Below are positions 28,593 to 38,839 of a stretch of 64,000 bases of DNA, one piece after another (positions within the stretch are counted from its first letter, which is position 1; every line of letters starts with the position of its first letter). The stretch is taken from NCBI GenBank assembly GCA_037178625.1, contig CM074142.1, forward strand, positions 1,984,001 through 2,048,000, in the 5' to 3' direction. Both the position numbers and the translations under genes were made by a program. Source of the DNA: Skeletonema tropicum. Lineage: Eukaryota > Bacillariophyta > Thalassiosirophyceae > Thalassiosirales > Thalassiosiraceae. The notes under the pieces are model-generated. The model made no database searches and was not told where the DNA came from. It saw only the letters and a program-made list of their open reading frames with translations.

Positions 28593-29817
28593 GTTTTTGC
28601 TTCTGTTGTTATTGTTATTGTTATTGTTATTGTTTTCTTTATTGTTTTCTTTATCTTTGACAAGAGTATGATGTTAAGATTATGGTTATGTTTATTTTTG
28701 TGTCGAATTTGAAAAGTGTTCATTGCCACGCGTGGATGGCCTGGTTTGACGTACAAAATCAGACGCGAACCCCTCCTGGCTGTCAAGATGAGAACCCCAG
28801 CCTCACACGCAGGCAGCGGTCGATCACTCGATGATCGATGATTGCGTGAAGCGGAATTCGGGATGACACCATACCCTTCAGATTTTTAGCCAATCAGGTT
28901 TGCTCTTCAGGTTTGCGTTTTGCGTTCGTTTCCATCCATCAACAAGTTAGTGCCTTTGGCTTCTCCCAACAAGCAATTGAGCCGCTTATCTCGTGCATTC
29001 TCGTACATCTCCAAGCCAAGTTGTTCTTATGTGAATGCACACTATCCCGTGGGCTAGCGGACCGCGACCAGCAAACCGAGCGGGTCGGGGCCGATCTGAT
29101 AAAATTATGAATAATAACACGTTTTGTATTCGGCCAAGTTAACCAACAACCAAGATGATTCGCAAGACAACTGTACAATACCTTCTTTTACGTAGACGCG
29201 CTCATGCAAGTGAGAACCCAATGCATGAAGCTGGTAGTGTGTAATAAATAGCTGGTTCATGTTGCGAATACACAACAGCCCAGATTTCTACAGAATACTT
29301 AACTGTTCGAACGCTCATAGCTATCTGCGATGTCATACATAGTAAGATGTACTTAGATCCCGGCATCGAGAATAACACCATGTAGGAGGACATAGTTCAA
29401 TTAAAAGGGTTATCCTTAATATTCCGAGGTAATGACCAGCTACAGTACCAGGTAAAATGTTACTACAAGCAAAGTGCGTCCACAGAAGCTGCCCGCGGGA
29501 GAGTCCTCTCATTGGGGCGGGGAATTATCGTGGACGGGCACTATGTACCGGAACAGTTATGTATTTGCTAGCGTTGGCGATTCTTGTGTCCGGATTTCCG
29601 GGCGGGCAATTATCGTGGACGGGTAAGTAGTAGGGCGGGCAACTTCTTTTGACCCACTGTGAGCTGTGAGCTTCGCGCGCTTGCTTCGGCCAATCAAGGC
29701 CTACTTCCTTCTACCTTGTATTCTGCATCTGATGTTTTGTGATAAGAAGTACATACTTAGCCTTGCTTAGTTATTCAGTCACTCCTTCACTCATACAACT
29801 TTGAACAATAAATAACG
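28593..29817. other. Intergenic between RetSat-like and zinc-ribbon genes
   Basis: Contains a (TTATTG)n-like microsatellite at 28604-28660, just upstream of the RetSat-like gene on its minus strand. A direct repeat, gcgggcaattatcgtggacggg, occurs in closely similar form near 29520 and 29602. No supported ORF. Confidence 0.5.
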
Positions 29818-30900
29818 ATGAGATCAAGATCAATATCACCGTCCACGTCCATCATAAGCCGCTCATCCGATTACAGTGACAGCGATGACGACTCCGACGA
29901 CACCAGCCGCTATGATGACTTGACTGAAGCCGAATTGAATAAAATTTGGGAGCGTCGGAATCTGGCCTACTATGATCGCCGTCAACGTAAATTGGCTGAA
30001 GCTGAAGAGAAGGAGCGTCAGCAACAGCAGGGCTTGAGCGGCGATGAGCCATTCAATAGCTGTAGCATCAATTCAAGTAGTAGCTCTGCCCACGACCATC
30101 AGGGTAAGGATGAGGTTGAGTCATCGGACCCGCCATCATCTTCATCGGTGAGAGACCGTCAGCAGCCACTCGCCCGACCAGAAGGCTTTCTATGTGCAGC
30201 CGGATGTCCGGAATGGCGGGACTTTACATCTCGCAACATCATGGGCGACTGTAATCCAGAAAGGGCCAGAAGAGATCCAGGCTATCGAAGTGGATGGCTT
30301 TCATGTGAGCGTCTCGTCAACATGAATAGAACTAGAACTGGTACAACTTTCGCCAATAATTTCACCCCGACCAATCCTCGTCTTGCTGCCTTATTGGAGC
30401 ACCAAAGACTTGAGGTGGCACGTGAGAGGTGCGAAGAGGAAGCCATGCGGAGGCAGCAGCAGCAGCAGCAGCAGTCGCGGGGGTTTTACGCACCCTCTGC
30501 TGCACAACAAACAGCTAAATATTATCGCTTGAACCAGGCACACAGGCTGCAACAACAACGAGAATTTGCTGCACATGCTCAAGAAGGCGGCAACAGCAGT
30601 CCGAAAAGTTCTTCAAGTGGAAGCAACGCCGGAGAAGAGATACATGGACAGAGCAATGTCCAACCGCCAGTCATCACCTTCTATCTTGCACTACCCAATC
30701 CTACGCACCACCTTTCGAAGCCAGTGCGTTGTGATCGCTGCAATCTGTCCATGTTTACAGCTGTCCCTGCTACACAATTCTTTTGTCAATCGTGTGGATG
30801 TGTTTCTTCCGTCCCCTCGCAAGATGCTGAGTCTGAGTCACTTTGGGATGATAAGATGCAAGATGCTGAGGATCTTGACTGTAAAATGTCTTCATATTGA
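29818..30900 (+). CDS. Low-complexity protein with C-terminal zinc ribbon, 360 aa
   Basis: An intronless frame from ATG 29818. The N-terminus is Ser/Asp rich, followed by a charged helix (TEAELNKIWERRNLAYYDRR), Ser-rich and Gln-rich segments, and a conserved-looking central block (GFLCAAGCPEWRDF .. GDCNPERARRDPGYRSGW). Residues about 303-330 hold CDRC .. CQSC, two CxxC knuckles of a zinc-ribbon/LSD1-like type. This may be a nuclear or RNA-associated regulator, but the family was not recognised. The 5' flank has cttcactcatacaactttgaac, typical of a short leader. Confidence 0.7.
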   Translation: MRSRSISPSTSIISRSSDYSDSDDDSDDTSRYDDLTEAELNKIWERRNLAYYDRRQRKLAEAEEKERQQQQGLSGDEPFNSCSINSSSSSAHDHQGKDEVESSDPPSSSSVRDRQQPLARPEGFLCAAGCPEWRDFTSRNIMGDCNPERARRDPGYRSGWLSCERLVNMNRTRTGTTFANNFTPTNPRLAALLEHQRLEVARERCEEEAMRRQQQQQQQSRGFYAPSAAQQTAKYYRLNQAHRLQQQREFAAHAQEGGNSSPKSSSSGSNAGEEIHGQSNVQPPVITFYLALPNPTHHLSKPVRCDRCNLSMFTAVPATQFFCQSCGCVSSVPSQDAESESLWDDKMQDAEDLDCKMSSY

Positions 30901-32257
30901 TAGATATCGAAGAGAATAGTAACAGAGATAGAGGAGGAAGATAGGTCAAATGTAACCTTCTAATAGAACAGATAATATGTGTTTCTAGCTGCGTGCCGAA
31001 GGCACGCAAGGAGAAAAGACTTTTCTTTTTTGATGTACATCACCTCCATGAAATAAGTATTGTCCAAGCTTCGATGGAGCTTGAGCTTTCAAAGTTGTTT
31101 AGTCGAGCGAAGCAGAGCTTACCCGTCACTTCGTTCGAAATTCCTGCCGTGTGTCCGTCCGTCGTGGACGACAGAAATCAACCCTCAGAAATTTGGCGCA
31201 CAATCAAAGAAGGCGCAACCCGCAAACCTACCAATGCCATCCATAGAGGAGCAACAAAACAACCTGGACACACGGACTGGAATGGAAGGCTTCATTCACA
31301 GCGGCAGCGATGTGCAATACTGGTGAAAAAGCAAGAGGAAGCAAATCTGTAGAAAGAGTCGGAAGTCGGAACAGACTGATGAACAGCACTGGAAAGAGCT
31401 GTTACAAATTACGAGCACTCGTAAGTAGATAAAGAAGAGAAGAATAGAGTAAATGATCAGAAAGAAAAAGAGCGCGGGATCAAGCGTGTTGCGATCGATG
31501 GGTCACAGTGGAGGAGAAACAATGTAGGTACATACGTGCAGTACAAGTGGAACAGAGAGATTGGAGAGCCAAATAGTCTGATTACACTGAGATGCCGAGA
31601 AGAAGAAAGAAAGTCATTCATGAAGCTTGAGCTGCTGCGTACAATGATTGTGAGGTGTATGGTACATATAATACTTTTTGTTTAACCATACTGGTCTCTT
31701 TCTCCAAGGTAGCCTGCTCCTTCGACCGCTGGCTACATATATGTACCTACTGCTGCTTCTGTTGCCTCTTCTTGCTCTAGCTATCCTTTATTTTCTTCCT
31801 TCCTTGCACGAGAGAAAGAACGGAGTCACTACAACTTCTGTTTTCTCCCATAGATACTTTAGACGGTAAAACTTATCGCGAAAGTGCGAACCTATCGCGA
31901 AAGTGCGAATCTTTCGCGTGCCCCCCCCGCGGCCCGCCCGCCCAACCCAACAGCACCAGGCACCGACTAGGCCTTGGATTAGGGGGCTAGCCTACCCCTT
32001 ATCGGGGGTATTTCCCCCCAGATTCCCCCCGGCGAGAAGGGGGGGACGGTTAGTTAGCGAAACACCCGTGATTTCCGTCTAAAGCTAGAGCCAAATGTTG
32101 ACTAATATGGACCATTTTACCCCCATTTAGACGATTTTGCCACCAGATCAGAAATCAGAACCTTCAATATCGGGGGTCTCCCCCCGAGCCCCCTTTATCA
32201 AACCCTAAGCACCGCCCAGCCCCCCTCACCCATCACCCATCTTCCGACTTCACTCCA
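30901..32257. other. Intergenic with GC-rich block
   Basis: A small palindrome (gcgtgccgaaggcacgc, 30991-31007) follows the zinc-ribbon gene. A weak frame at 31060-31326 ends in a protein-like stretch (SIEEQQNNLDTRTGMEGF) but lacks support. At 31870-31915 there is a direct repeat tatcgcgaaagtgcgaa followed by C-rich sequence, and 31920-32250 is GC-rich with C/G runs, unlike its surroundings. It is probably a repeat element. Confidence 0.45.
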
Positions 32258-32773
32258 CTAGCCTCGCTGACGCTCGGCTAGATCCACACCATTTACAGAA
32301 GCATAATCCGTATGTGGAATCTGATGGACTGTCTCTGCTGTAGTTGGAGCGTCGTATCCTCCAAATATGATGGAAGGATTTGTTACCCACAAATGTTGGG
32401 GAGTTGTATGAGGATGTAGATGAGACTGGGGTGGTTGTTCATTGCTTGGGTCTTGAAATTTTTCGAAGTTCAGTTCCGGTGCAATGTTAAGTTCGTTGGA
32501 AATGACAATTGAGATGCGAGTCATCAAATGATTGAGTTGCTGTTGGAATAGCTCTGAATTCAAATCATAATATGCATCGATCTGTTTCTGTGTATCGTCT
32601 CTGTTGCCCTTGTCCGACTGAAGTAGGATATACCATCTCAACTCTGGTGTATTACCATCAATGAAACCAGATGTGATCTTCTTTCCATGCTGACTGTGAT
32701 ATAAACCCAATTGAGATTGTGTAACGTTTTGCATTTTATGCAGGATGTGCTCAAAAACGTTTCCAACCACAGT
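32258..32773 (-). CDS. Partial gene, last exon only, unknown
   Basis: An open frame of about 171 codons on the minus strand begins directly after a good splice acceptor (tttattttcag, ending at 32774), so it is probably a terminal or truncated exon. The product contains QDPSNEQPPQSHLHPHTTPQ and WVTNPSIIFGGYDAPTTAET followed by VHQIPHTDY. The final codons fall in a palindrome (ctagcctcgc..ggctag, 32259-32282) at the edge of a GC-rich repeat, so the true C-terminus may have been lost to an insertion. The His-x-Asp pair is faintly like 2-oxoglutarate dioxygenases, but this is not enough to name it. Confidence 0.4.
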   Translation of the reverse strand, partial: TVVGNVFEHILHKMQNVTQSQLGLYHSQHGKKITSGFIDGNTPELRWYILLQSDKGNRDDTQKQIDAYYDLNSELFQQQLNHLMTRISIVISNELNIAPELNFEKFQDPSNEQPPQSHLHPHTTPQHLWVTNPSIIFGGYDAPTTAETVHQIPHTDYASVNGVDLAERQRG

Positions 32774-33640
32774 CTGAAAATAAACAGGGGCGCGCAGAAT
32801 GGTGCAATAGTGGTGGCGTGCAGCGGTGTATGTGGCAGGTTCAGCGCGGGCCCTCGGGGCCTGTAAAGTATTGTGTCGTCATCTTGCTGTTGGCCATTTG
32901 CTGTGTGGCTTGTCAGTAGTCTTTATACAACGGAATTCGGCTATAAAGTTGCTCTGCAATGACGTTGGCCTTAATTGGTATAATTGTGCTGTGCACAATT
33001 TTACCAATTAGTCTCTTTACAATAGAATACGGCTATAAAGTTGCTCTGCAATGACGTTGTCAATCTTTATCAATGTGAAAAGAAATGTCTTGAATGCAAT
33101 AAGCCACGAAGTCCTTATTACAAGCTAGGAGTTTTTCCAGATGATGGTAGTAAGCAATATAACCGAACTCTTTATGATTCATTAATTACGAGTTTCGGTG
33201 GAGCTTAGCCACCTTCATCAGCGGTTCTAATTGCATGGAGACAGGCCACAAAAAATTTGAATCAAAAGGTCTCAAGAATGAGAAAAGGCGTGGTAGCTGT
33301 CATTGTTCTAACGGTCGTAAGTTTTGTTGGCGTTTCGTGGGCGTGGGCCAGCGTACAAGGCATATCTTTTCCATCGGGGAGATCCAAAGTAGCGTAGCTA
33401 CGTGCTTTGCTCTGAATTACTTCCGGAACTTCAACTTGAAGTGTTGGGATTTTCCCCCCTCCCATCCCCGCTGAAATGCCCATTTTGATTGTCATTTAGA
33501 TGCTATATCTTATGATTTAGATCTAAAAATCGCTTGATTTGTGCTAAAAAGGACTTTTCCAGGCTAATTAAGTCAGATTGTCGATGAGCTTCTTCGTTCT
33601 TTCCGGTGTGCATCCCCGTCACCCTCTATTTTCTTAATTT
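32774..33640. repeat. Region with a direct repeat of about 49 bp
   Basis: The segments 32919-32967 and 33011-33060 share ggctataaagttgctctgca and flanking bases, ending in atgacgttg. Upstream exons of the 32258-32773 gene may lie here, but none could be placed. Confidence 0.45.
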
Positions 33641-33644
33641 TTTC

Positions 33645-34055
33645 TCTGAGTGACGTGGTAAACTTCGTTACTTAAGGAATTAGTACACTTGATTCCAATC
33701 GTCTTACGTCACAAAGTACCAGAAGTCAGGTGTTGGCAAAATCCAATGAACAAAAAAGTATTTAAGTTCATGCAGCAAGTACTCAGGTCGACATTGGCTC
33801 AATTACATTATCTGCCGAGTCGTCTATTGATGCAAGTCTAAATAGACGCCGACGTTGGTTGCCGACGTGTTTGCATTTGAATAACTGCCGATCTTTGGCC
33901 ACGTACTGATCAATACGTCAGTTCTTAACTCCACGTCGACGTCTTGTGTTGAGCTGAATCTTTTTGTCGACGTGTTGTCGATGTGTTGAACCACAAGATC
34001 TTGTGTTGCCGACGTAGCTTATGAAGGAACTCGTTTACTTCATGACGTGGTTGGT
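33645..34055. promoter_or_regulatory. Cluster of TGACGT/CGACGT motifs upstream of 34208
   Basis: Within about 400 bp there are at least eight TGACGT, ACGTCA or CGACGT hexamers (near 33650, 33705, 33848, 33861, 33914, 33934, 33971, 34013 and 34044). TGACGT-type sites are bound by bZIP factors and serve as CO2/cAMP-responsive elements in diatoms. Their position just before the 34208 gene suggests regulation, but this is inference. Confidence 0.4.
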
Positions 34056-34207
34056 TATTGATTGCATTGTTCTCTGCTGATTATTGCGCTGGTGCGTTGG
34101 CGGCGGTTATGTAGGCAGTTTGTACGTTGTCGAGCCGTTCAACAGCTCTCATAAATTATGCATTGCATCATTTACATCATCACATTTCTACATTGTCCGA
34201 ATAAATA

Positions 34208-34988
34208 ATGAAGTTTGGCAACACAAATCCAGTTATATCCACCGTTGGTAGTAATGGTAAGGGCTTCCGTGCCGTGCGGAATCGGAGCAATGTCGATGCA
34301 CGTCTTACTTCGTCAGGGGTCAAGACTGCCGCTAAACCGTCGGCTCCTGTCATTGCATTGAGCGTAACAGACATCAATTGGCGTTTGGTGCGTACCGACG
34401 ATCGTATCTTCTTGCTGCTAGCGTCTGTTGCATTAGGCGATGGGTTTGACGTTGCCAAGTTGGAGAAGGAACAACTGCTCTTTTCTGCTCTTTCCGTCTT
34501 TGAAGTCGGGTCAATCAAGTACATCCTGAATGAACTGTCTGAACATTACCCGAATGTCCCAGTTGGTAAGACTGATTCTACTGACAAAGATGATCTGGTG
34601 TCTGCAGCGGTCAACTTCTTAATGTTTGCCGCTATTGCTCAGAAAGGAGGTACAAGCCAAGCGCCGTACACTTCAAATTGTGAGCATTTTTGGTAAGAGA
34701 GAAGGTTAACCTTCGTGTGGTTCAATGATTTTGGTATTTTTGTTCATTGTACCGTTTTACAAATTCTGTCTTTCCTTTTTACTTACAAGTTTTTTTTTCA
34801 ACCTTCAACTTCACACCAGTGATGAGAACGGGAAACTTGTACTTGAAGACAAAACTCATTCGGGCTCCCGTGATCAGCCTGTTCAAGATGATGATGAACC
34901 GGATTTGTCCGAGAAAGGTGCTGTCACGAAAAAGTCTAAACCGGTACCTGTCGGAGAGAAGGCCTCTCCTGATTCAACTATCATGTGA
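34208..34988 (+). CDS. Uncharacterised two-exon protein, 217 aa
   Basis: Exon 1 is 34208-34692, the intron is 34693-34819 (gtaaga .. ccag, 127 bp), and exon 2 is 34820-34988. The intron joins TG/T in phase to give CEHFCDENGKLVLEDK. The central part (DINWRLVRTDDRIFLLLASV .. LEKEQLLFSALSVFEVGSIK) is helical and compact. The tail is acidic then Lys/Pro-rich. No family was recognised. It is followed 120 bp later by a helicase remnant on the same strand and may belong to the same mobile unit. Confidence 0.6.
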
Positions 34989-35107
34989 GTTTATTTTGTG
35001 TGCATGTGCACTGCCGCACTAAGTATCGCTTGCTTATTGAATCATTTTAGTATAATCGATCACTGAACAATTTTACCTAATAAACAAATGCAACTGCCTA
35101 CGTAGAC

Positions 35108-36277
35108 ATGCTGATCAAAACACACGAACGACTGAAAGTACCAATAGCTAGGCTCAGGTGTCAATTCAGCAGCAGGATGGCGGGCAATAACACAGCATAC
35201 CAGTTGCACTTTTACGGCAGGAGGCTATTCTACACCTTTGATGTGTGCGTAGGTGCACATGTTTGCTTGGAGTCAGCCAACATCGATCCCAACTCAGGAT
35301 TGTACGTCTCAGCTATTGGGGTAGTAGTCGAGATCGTTTACGATAAGGATCGCTCCGTTGGACCAAACGGTAAAGGTGAGGTTAGCCTACCGAAGTACAT
35401 TGTTGTGGATTTCCCTACATACAAACCACCACCAGGCGAGGACCCATGGGACAAGAACAACCCAACGGTGAGTAAAAGTTGACACACGAAAGACACAAGA
35501 CAATTGCCACTCTCTGCGAAAACACTACTAACTCATTTCATACTGATACAAATGCATCCTACCCCAACTTATTGCGCACAGCACGTGCCAATCCCACCCT
35601 ACGAGCAGATTTGCAACAGGGGATGCTGCACCGCATTATTCATGCCATTGCAAATTGCCTACGCCATCACCATCCACCGCTGTCAAGGACTCGAAGCTGG
35701 ATTCGACAAAGGAGACCGCTGGAACCGCATGATAATAGATCCAGCAGATGAGTTGTGGGAGATTAGCAAGTTTCTTGGAACAATGTACGTGGCTACCAGC
35801 AGAGGCAAAACACTTGGCTCCAAAGATCAAGCATACCCGTCGGACAGTGCCATATACTGGACCGGAAGCAACATTTCAACGAACCGATTAAAAAATTGCA
35901 AGAGAAAGCAAAATGGCCAGTTCTGCGAATCGTACAAGAAGCGAGCAAATTGGGTGAAATACTTGGAGGGGAAGGCAGAAGAGTCGAAGACGAGGTATAG
36001 CAAGAGAAAGTTAGAGGAAATCACAAAAACATCATACGCAGCAGCAATCAAGGGCGATTTCATCAAAGACAGGACAGACCTGACAACCAGGATTACTGAC
36101 ATCATAACCCGAACAAGAAGTGGAAAGAAGCGAAGAAGGATCATGAAATCCCAAGTGATTACTTCGCAGGATCTTCATCTGGTGATTAGTAAAATTGATC
36201 ACTGCACAGTTTTACAAAACAGACACTTTCTCACCACAAAGAATACAACAACTCAATTAAGCGTCTGCATCTGGTGA
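35108..36277 (+). pseudogene. PIF1/Helitron-type helicase, C-terminal part only
   Basis: Two exons, 35108-35467 and 35582-36277, are joined by an in-phase intron (gtgagt .. cacag, 114 bp). Visible motifs are CVGAHVCLESANIDPNSGLY (the usual 'cvGa.V.l..N....gl.nG..G.V' block), AYAITIHRCQGLEAGF (helicase motif V, normally TIHKSQG) and MYVATSRGKTLG (motif VI). The N-terminal Walker A and B motifs are absent, so it cannot hydrolyse ATP alone. After the helicase part there is a Lys/Arg-rich tail. It is probably a 5'-truncated mobile-element helicase; the first exon may begin after the acceptor tacgtag at about 35105. Confidence 0.7.
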
Positions 36278-36350
36278 TCAGTAAAACATCTGCAAGCGCA
36301 CGATTCGATATATCAAGCACAGTTTTACAAAAAGACATTTTCTCGCGACG
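36172..36350. repeat. Direct repeat at the helicase 3' end
   Basis: Two copies of an atctggtgat.agtaaaa..cacagttttacaaaa..gacattttctc pattern follow each other (36177-36230 and 36268-36343). A diverged related piece (gatcactgaacaattttacc) lies at 35058, before the helicase exon. They may be subterminal repeats of a mobile unit. Confidence 0.4.
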
Positions 36351-36775
36351 AAGAAAGACAAAAACTAAATCGACTAACGCCCGTGTAAAACCTGTATTTC
36401 TTTCTCGTACAGACCGATATAGATGCTCAAAAAGCGCATCTAGTACAGTCAATTTCTCGCTTTCAACAGGTACTTCTTGCTTTCTACATAGGAACACATA
36501 CAGATCCTACGCCGGTAGTCTCTACCGAGGACTCTACGTGTCCCTAAAGTAAACCTTCTCACTAAAAAACACATGTACTGATTCCTACCTATAACTCTGT
36601 AGAATAATGGGGGTGAAAAATAATGAATTTTCCCACCTGTAATAGAAGGGCACCTGCGGCCCCCTATTACGCTGCTCTGCACTCCATGAACGGGGGCCCC
36701 GAGGGCCGATCAATACTAAATTTGTAGTACCCTCTGCCATGGTCACTTAGACGGAGGAAGGAACGCCGGTGATTC
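36278..36775. other. Intergenic, nothing supported
   Basis: Apart from the direct repeat at the left edge, there is a GC-rich patch at 36640-36710 with ggccccc/gggggcc blocks. No gene was seen. Confidence 0.4.
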
Positions 36776-37165
36776 TCAATGACATAATTTTGGCACTTCT
36801 TTGGCGTGTGGGTATAACGTCCTGAGATAAAGTGTATAGGCAGATCCCTCTTGATGAATGTTGAACGTCGCTATAACACAACATTGAAAACGTTTTCCGA
36901 ATTTATTCCAACTGTTCATATTAAAAGTAGTGCATCTTCCACAATAAAATTTTTGTGTACCTTTACGATCGTTTCCCTTTCGTAATTGTTGATGAGCCGA
37001 TGCGTTTGTCACGTCTGTCTTCAATGACATTGTTACAGGGAAGTAACCTAATTTCGATAGAACATTGCTGGCAGACTTAATACATTCCTCTTTGGTATTA
37101 CCTACGAACTTAGGTAAACTAGATGCAACAATTGTAGGAGACAGAAGAGGGATGTTATCGACCAT
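36776..37165 (-). CDS. Small unknown protein, possible transposase N-terminal fragment
   Basis: A frame of about 129 codons from ATG 37165 (MVDNIPLLSPTIVASSLPKF); the frame is open upstream to 37363, but those codons look non-coding. The pattern VGNTKEECIKSASNVLSKLGYFPV .. KFYCGRCTTFN .. FQCCVIATFNI .. YTLYLRTLYPHA resembles the N-terminal WRKY-GCM1-like zinc domain of Mutator-type transposases, which binds DNA. There is no DDE domain nearby, so it would be a fragment or a domesticated piece. Confidence in the family is low. Confidence 0.35.
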   Translation of the reverse strand: MVDNIPLLSPTIVASSLPKFVGNTKEECIKSASNVLSKLGYFPVTMSLKTDVTNASAHQQLRKGNDRKGTQKFYCGRCTTFNMNSWNKFGKRFQCCVIATFNIHQEGSAYTLYLRTLYPHAKEVPKLCH

Positions 37166-37439
37166 GTTAGTTAATTGTAATTGATGATCTCCCAAACAAG
37201 GATGATGGGGTAGGGATGTATGGATCGATAATGATGGGTGGGTGGCTGTGATGTATTGTGTTGTTGGTTGTTGGCTGAGTTCCAACTTGAAGGAAAAAAG
37301 GTTTGGGCTGGGGGTACTGAACTTGTGGAAAAGAAAAAATCTTCGGGTCTCGAACTTCCTCATATTATGAATTCAATTACAAAGCGATGTGAACCAACAC
37401 TGGTGCAAAAAAGAAACTGTTAGGGTCTCGAACCTCCTC

Positions 37440-38210
37440 ATACCATACAGGGTCCGAGAACTTAATTGGTTCCTTTCTAAACCAATACGATTCTAATTTA
37501 CTTACTACACTGGTTAAAATATGAACCAAAACGGTAACACTACACTGAACAATAATATTACACTGGTACGAGTCTGAACCAGTATCATACGAAACTACGA
37601 AGATACCTCAATGATGGAATCAGTCCAATCTGAAGTACGATCTGCCATAGTAATTTAATACATTTGCTATTATTTCATTCTATGGATCATCGAGATTAAT
37701 TTTCTGCACATCTAATAATGATGGAGTCATTGTCCTAATTCACTTCCTACCGGAACTAACTGGTTCCATTCTGAACCAATTAGATTGTAATTCGCTTACT
37801 ACACTGGTTAAAATATGAACCAAAACGGTAACACTACACTGAACAATAATAATGCACTGGTACTAATCTGAACCAGTATATGGTAAATTTTCTTTCTATG
37901 AATGATGGAGTCATTCCATCCAATCTGAAGTACGATCTGCCATAGTAATTTAATACATTTGCTATTATTTCATTCTATGGATCATCGAGATTAATTTTCT
38001 GCACATCTAATAATGATGGAGTCATTGTCCTAATTCACTTCCTACCGGAACTAACTGATTCCATTCTGAACCAATTAGATTGTAATTCACTTACTACACT
38101 GGTTAAAATATGAACCAAAACGGTAACACAACACTGAACAATAATAATGCACTGGTACTAATCTGAACCAGTATATGGTAAATTTTCTTTCTATGAATGA
38201 TGGAGTCTGA
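37440..38210. repeat. 295-bp tandem repeat, about 2.5 copies
   Basis: The landmark ttactacactggttaaaat recurs at about 37502, 37796 and 38091, and tccaatctgaagtacgatct at 37624 and 37919, so the period is 294-295 bp. Copies 2 and 3 are nearly identical and the first is more diverged. The unit contains several ggttca/tgaacc inverted pairs. Not coding. Confidence 0.85.
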
Positions 38211-38229
38211 GTTTCCGGACAACAGTTCC

Positions 38230-38440
38230 GGAAACGCAGAATATAAGGTGCTGACATTCTCTAGTTGAAAAAGAAACCAATGATATAAGGGCCTGACACG
38301 TGGAAATCTGAATATAAGGTGCTGACATTCTCTAGTACGGGAAAAAAATGATGCCTGATCCGACATAAACAAAAGGGATAAATAAGGCTAAAGAATATAA
38401 GGTGCTGGAATATAAGGTGCTGGCTACAAAACGGTCGTCT
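38230..38440. repeat. Repeats of gaatataaggtgctg
   Basis: The block gaatataaggtgctgacatt followed by ctctag occurs at about 38238 and 38310, and shorter forms (gaatataaggtgctgg) at 38394 and 38408. Confidence 0.75.
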
Positions 38441-38455
38441 AGCCGCTGCGCGGGT

Positions 38456-38770
38456 TTTCTAAGGGGGGCAAGGGGGGGTGTCCCCCCCTGAACAATCAAA
38501 TCTAAGCCGATCAAAGAAAGAGTCAATCGAAAATTCTAAAAACGGGGGGCAAGGGGGGGTGTCCCCCCTGAATAATCAAATCTAAGCCAATCAAAGAAAG
38601 AGTCAATCGAAAATTCTAAAAACGGGGGGGGCAAGGGGGGGTGTCCCCCCCTGAACAATCAAATCTAAGCCAATCAAAGAAAGAGTCAATCGAAAATTCT
38701 AAAAACGGGGGGGCAAGGGGTCAAATCTAAGCCAATCAAAGAAAGAGTCGATCGAAAATGCCCGTGAAGG
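38456..38770. repeat. 80-bp tandem repeat with G/C runs, about four copies
   Basis: Each unit has a G-run/C-run hairpin (ggggggg tgt ccccccc) followed by atcaaatctaagcc and aaagaaagagtcaatcgaaa. Landmarks are at 38495, 38575, 38658 and 38720; the last unit lacks the C-run. The G-runs are capable of quadruplex formation. Confidence 0.85.
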
Positions 38771-38800
38771 CCTAAGGACACGCCAAAGGGCCCCGACAGA

Positions 38801-38836
38801 ACGACCGACCGACCGACCGACCGACCGACCGAACGA
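38801..38836. repeat. (CCGA)n microsatellite
   Basis: About eight units of gacc/ccga. Confidence 0.9.
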
Positions 38837-38839
38837 CTT

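Noticed and set aside
36231..36682. Short ORFs on both strands after the helicase remnant
   Set aside because: They overlap direct repeats and have no recognisable content.
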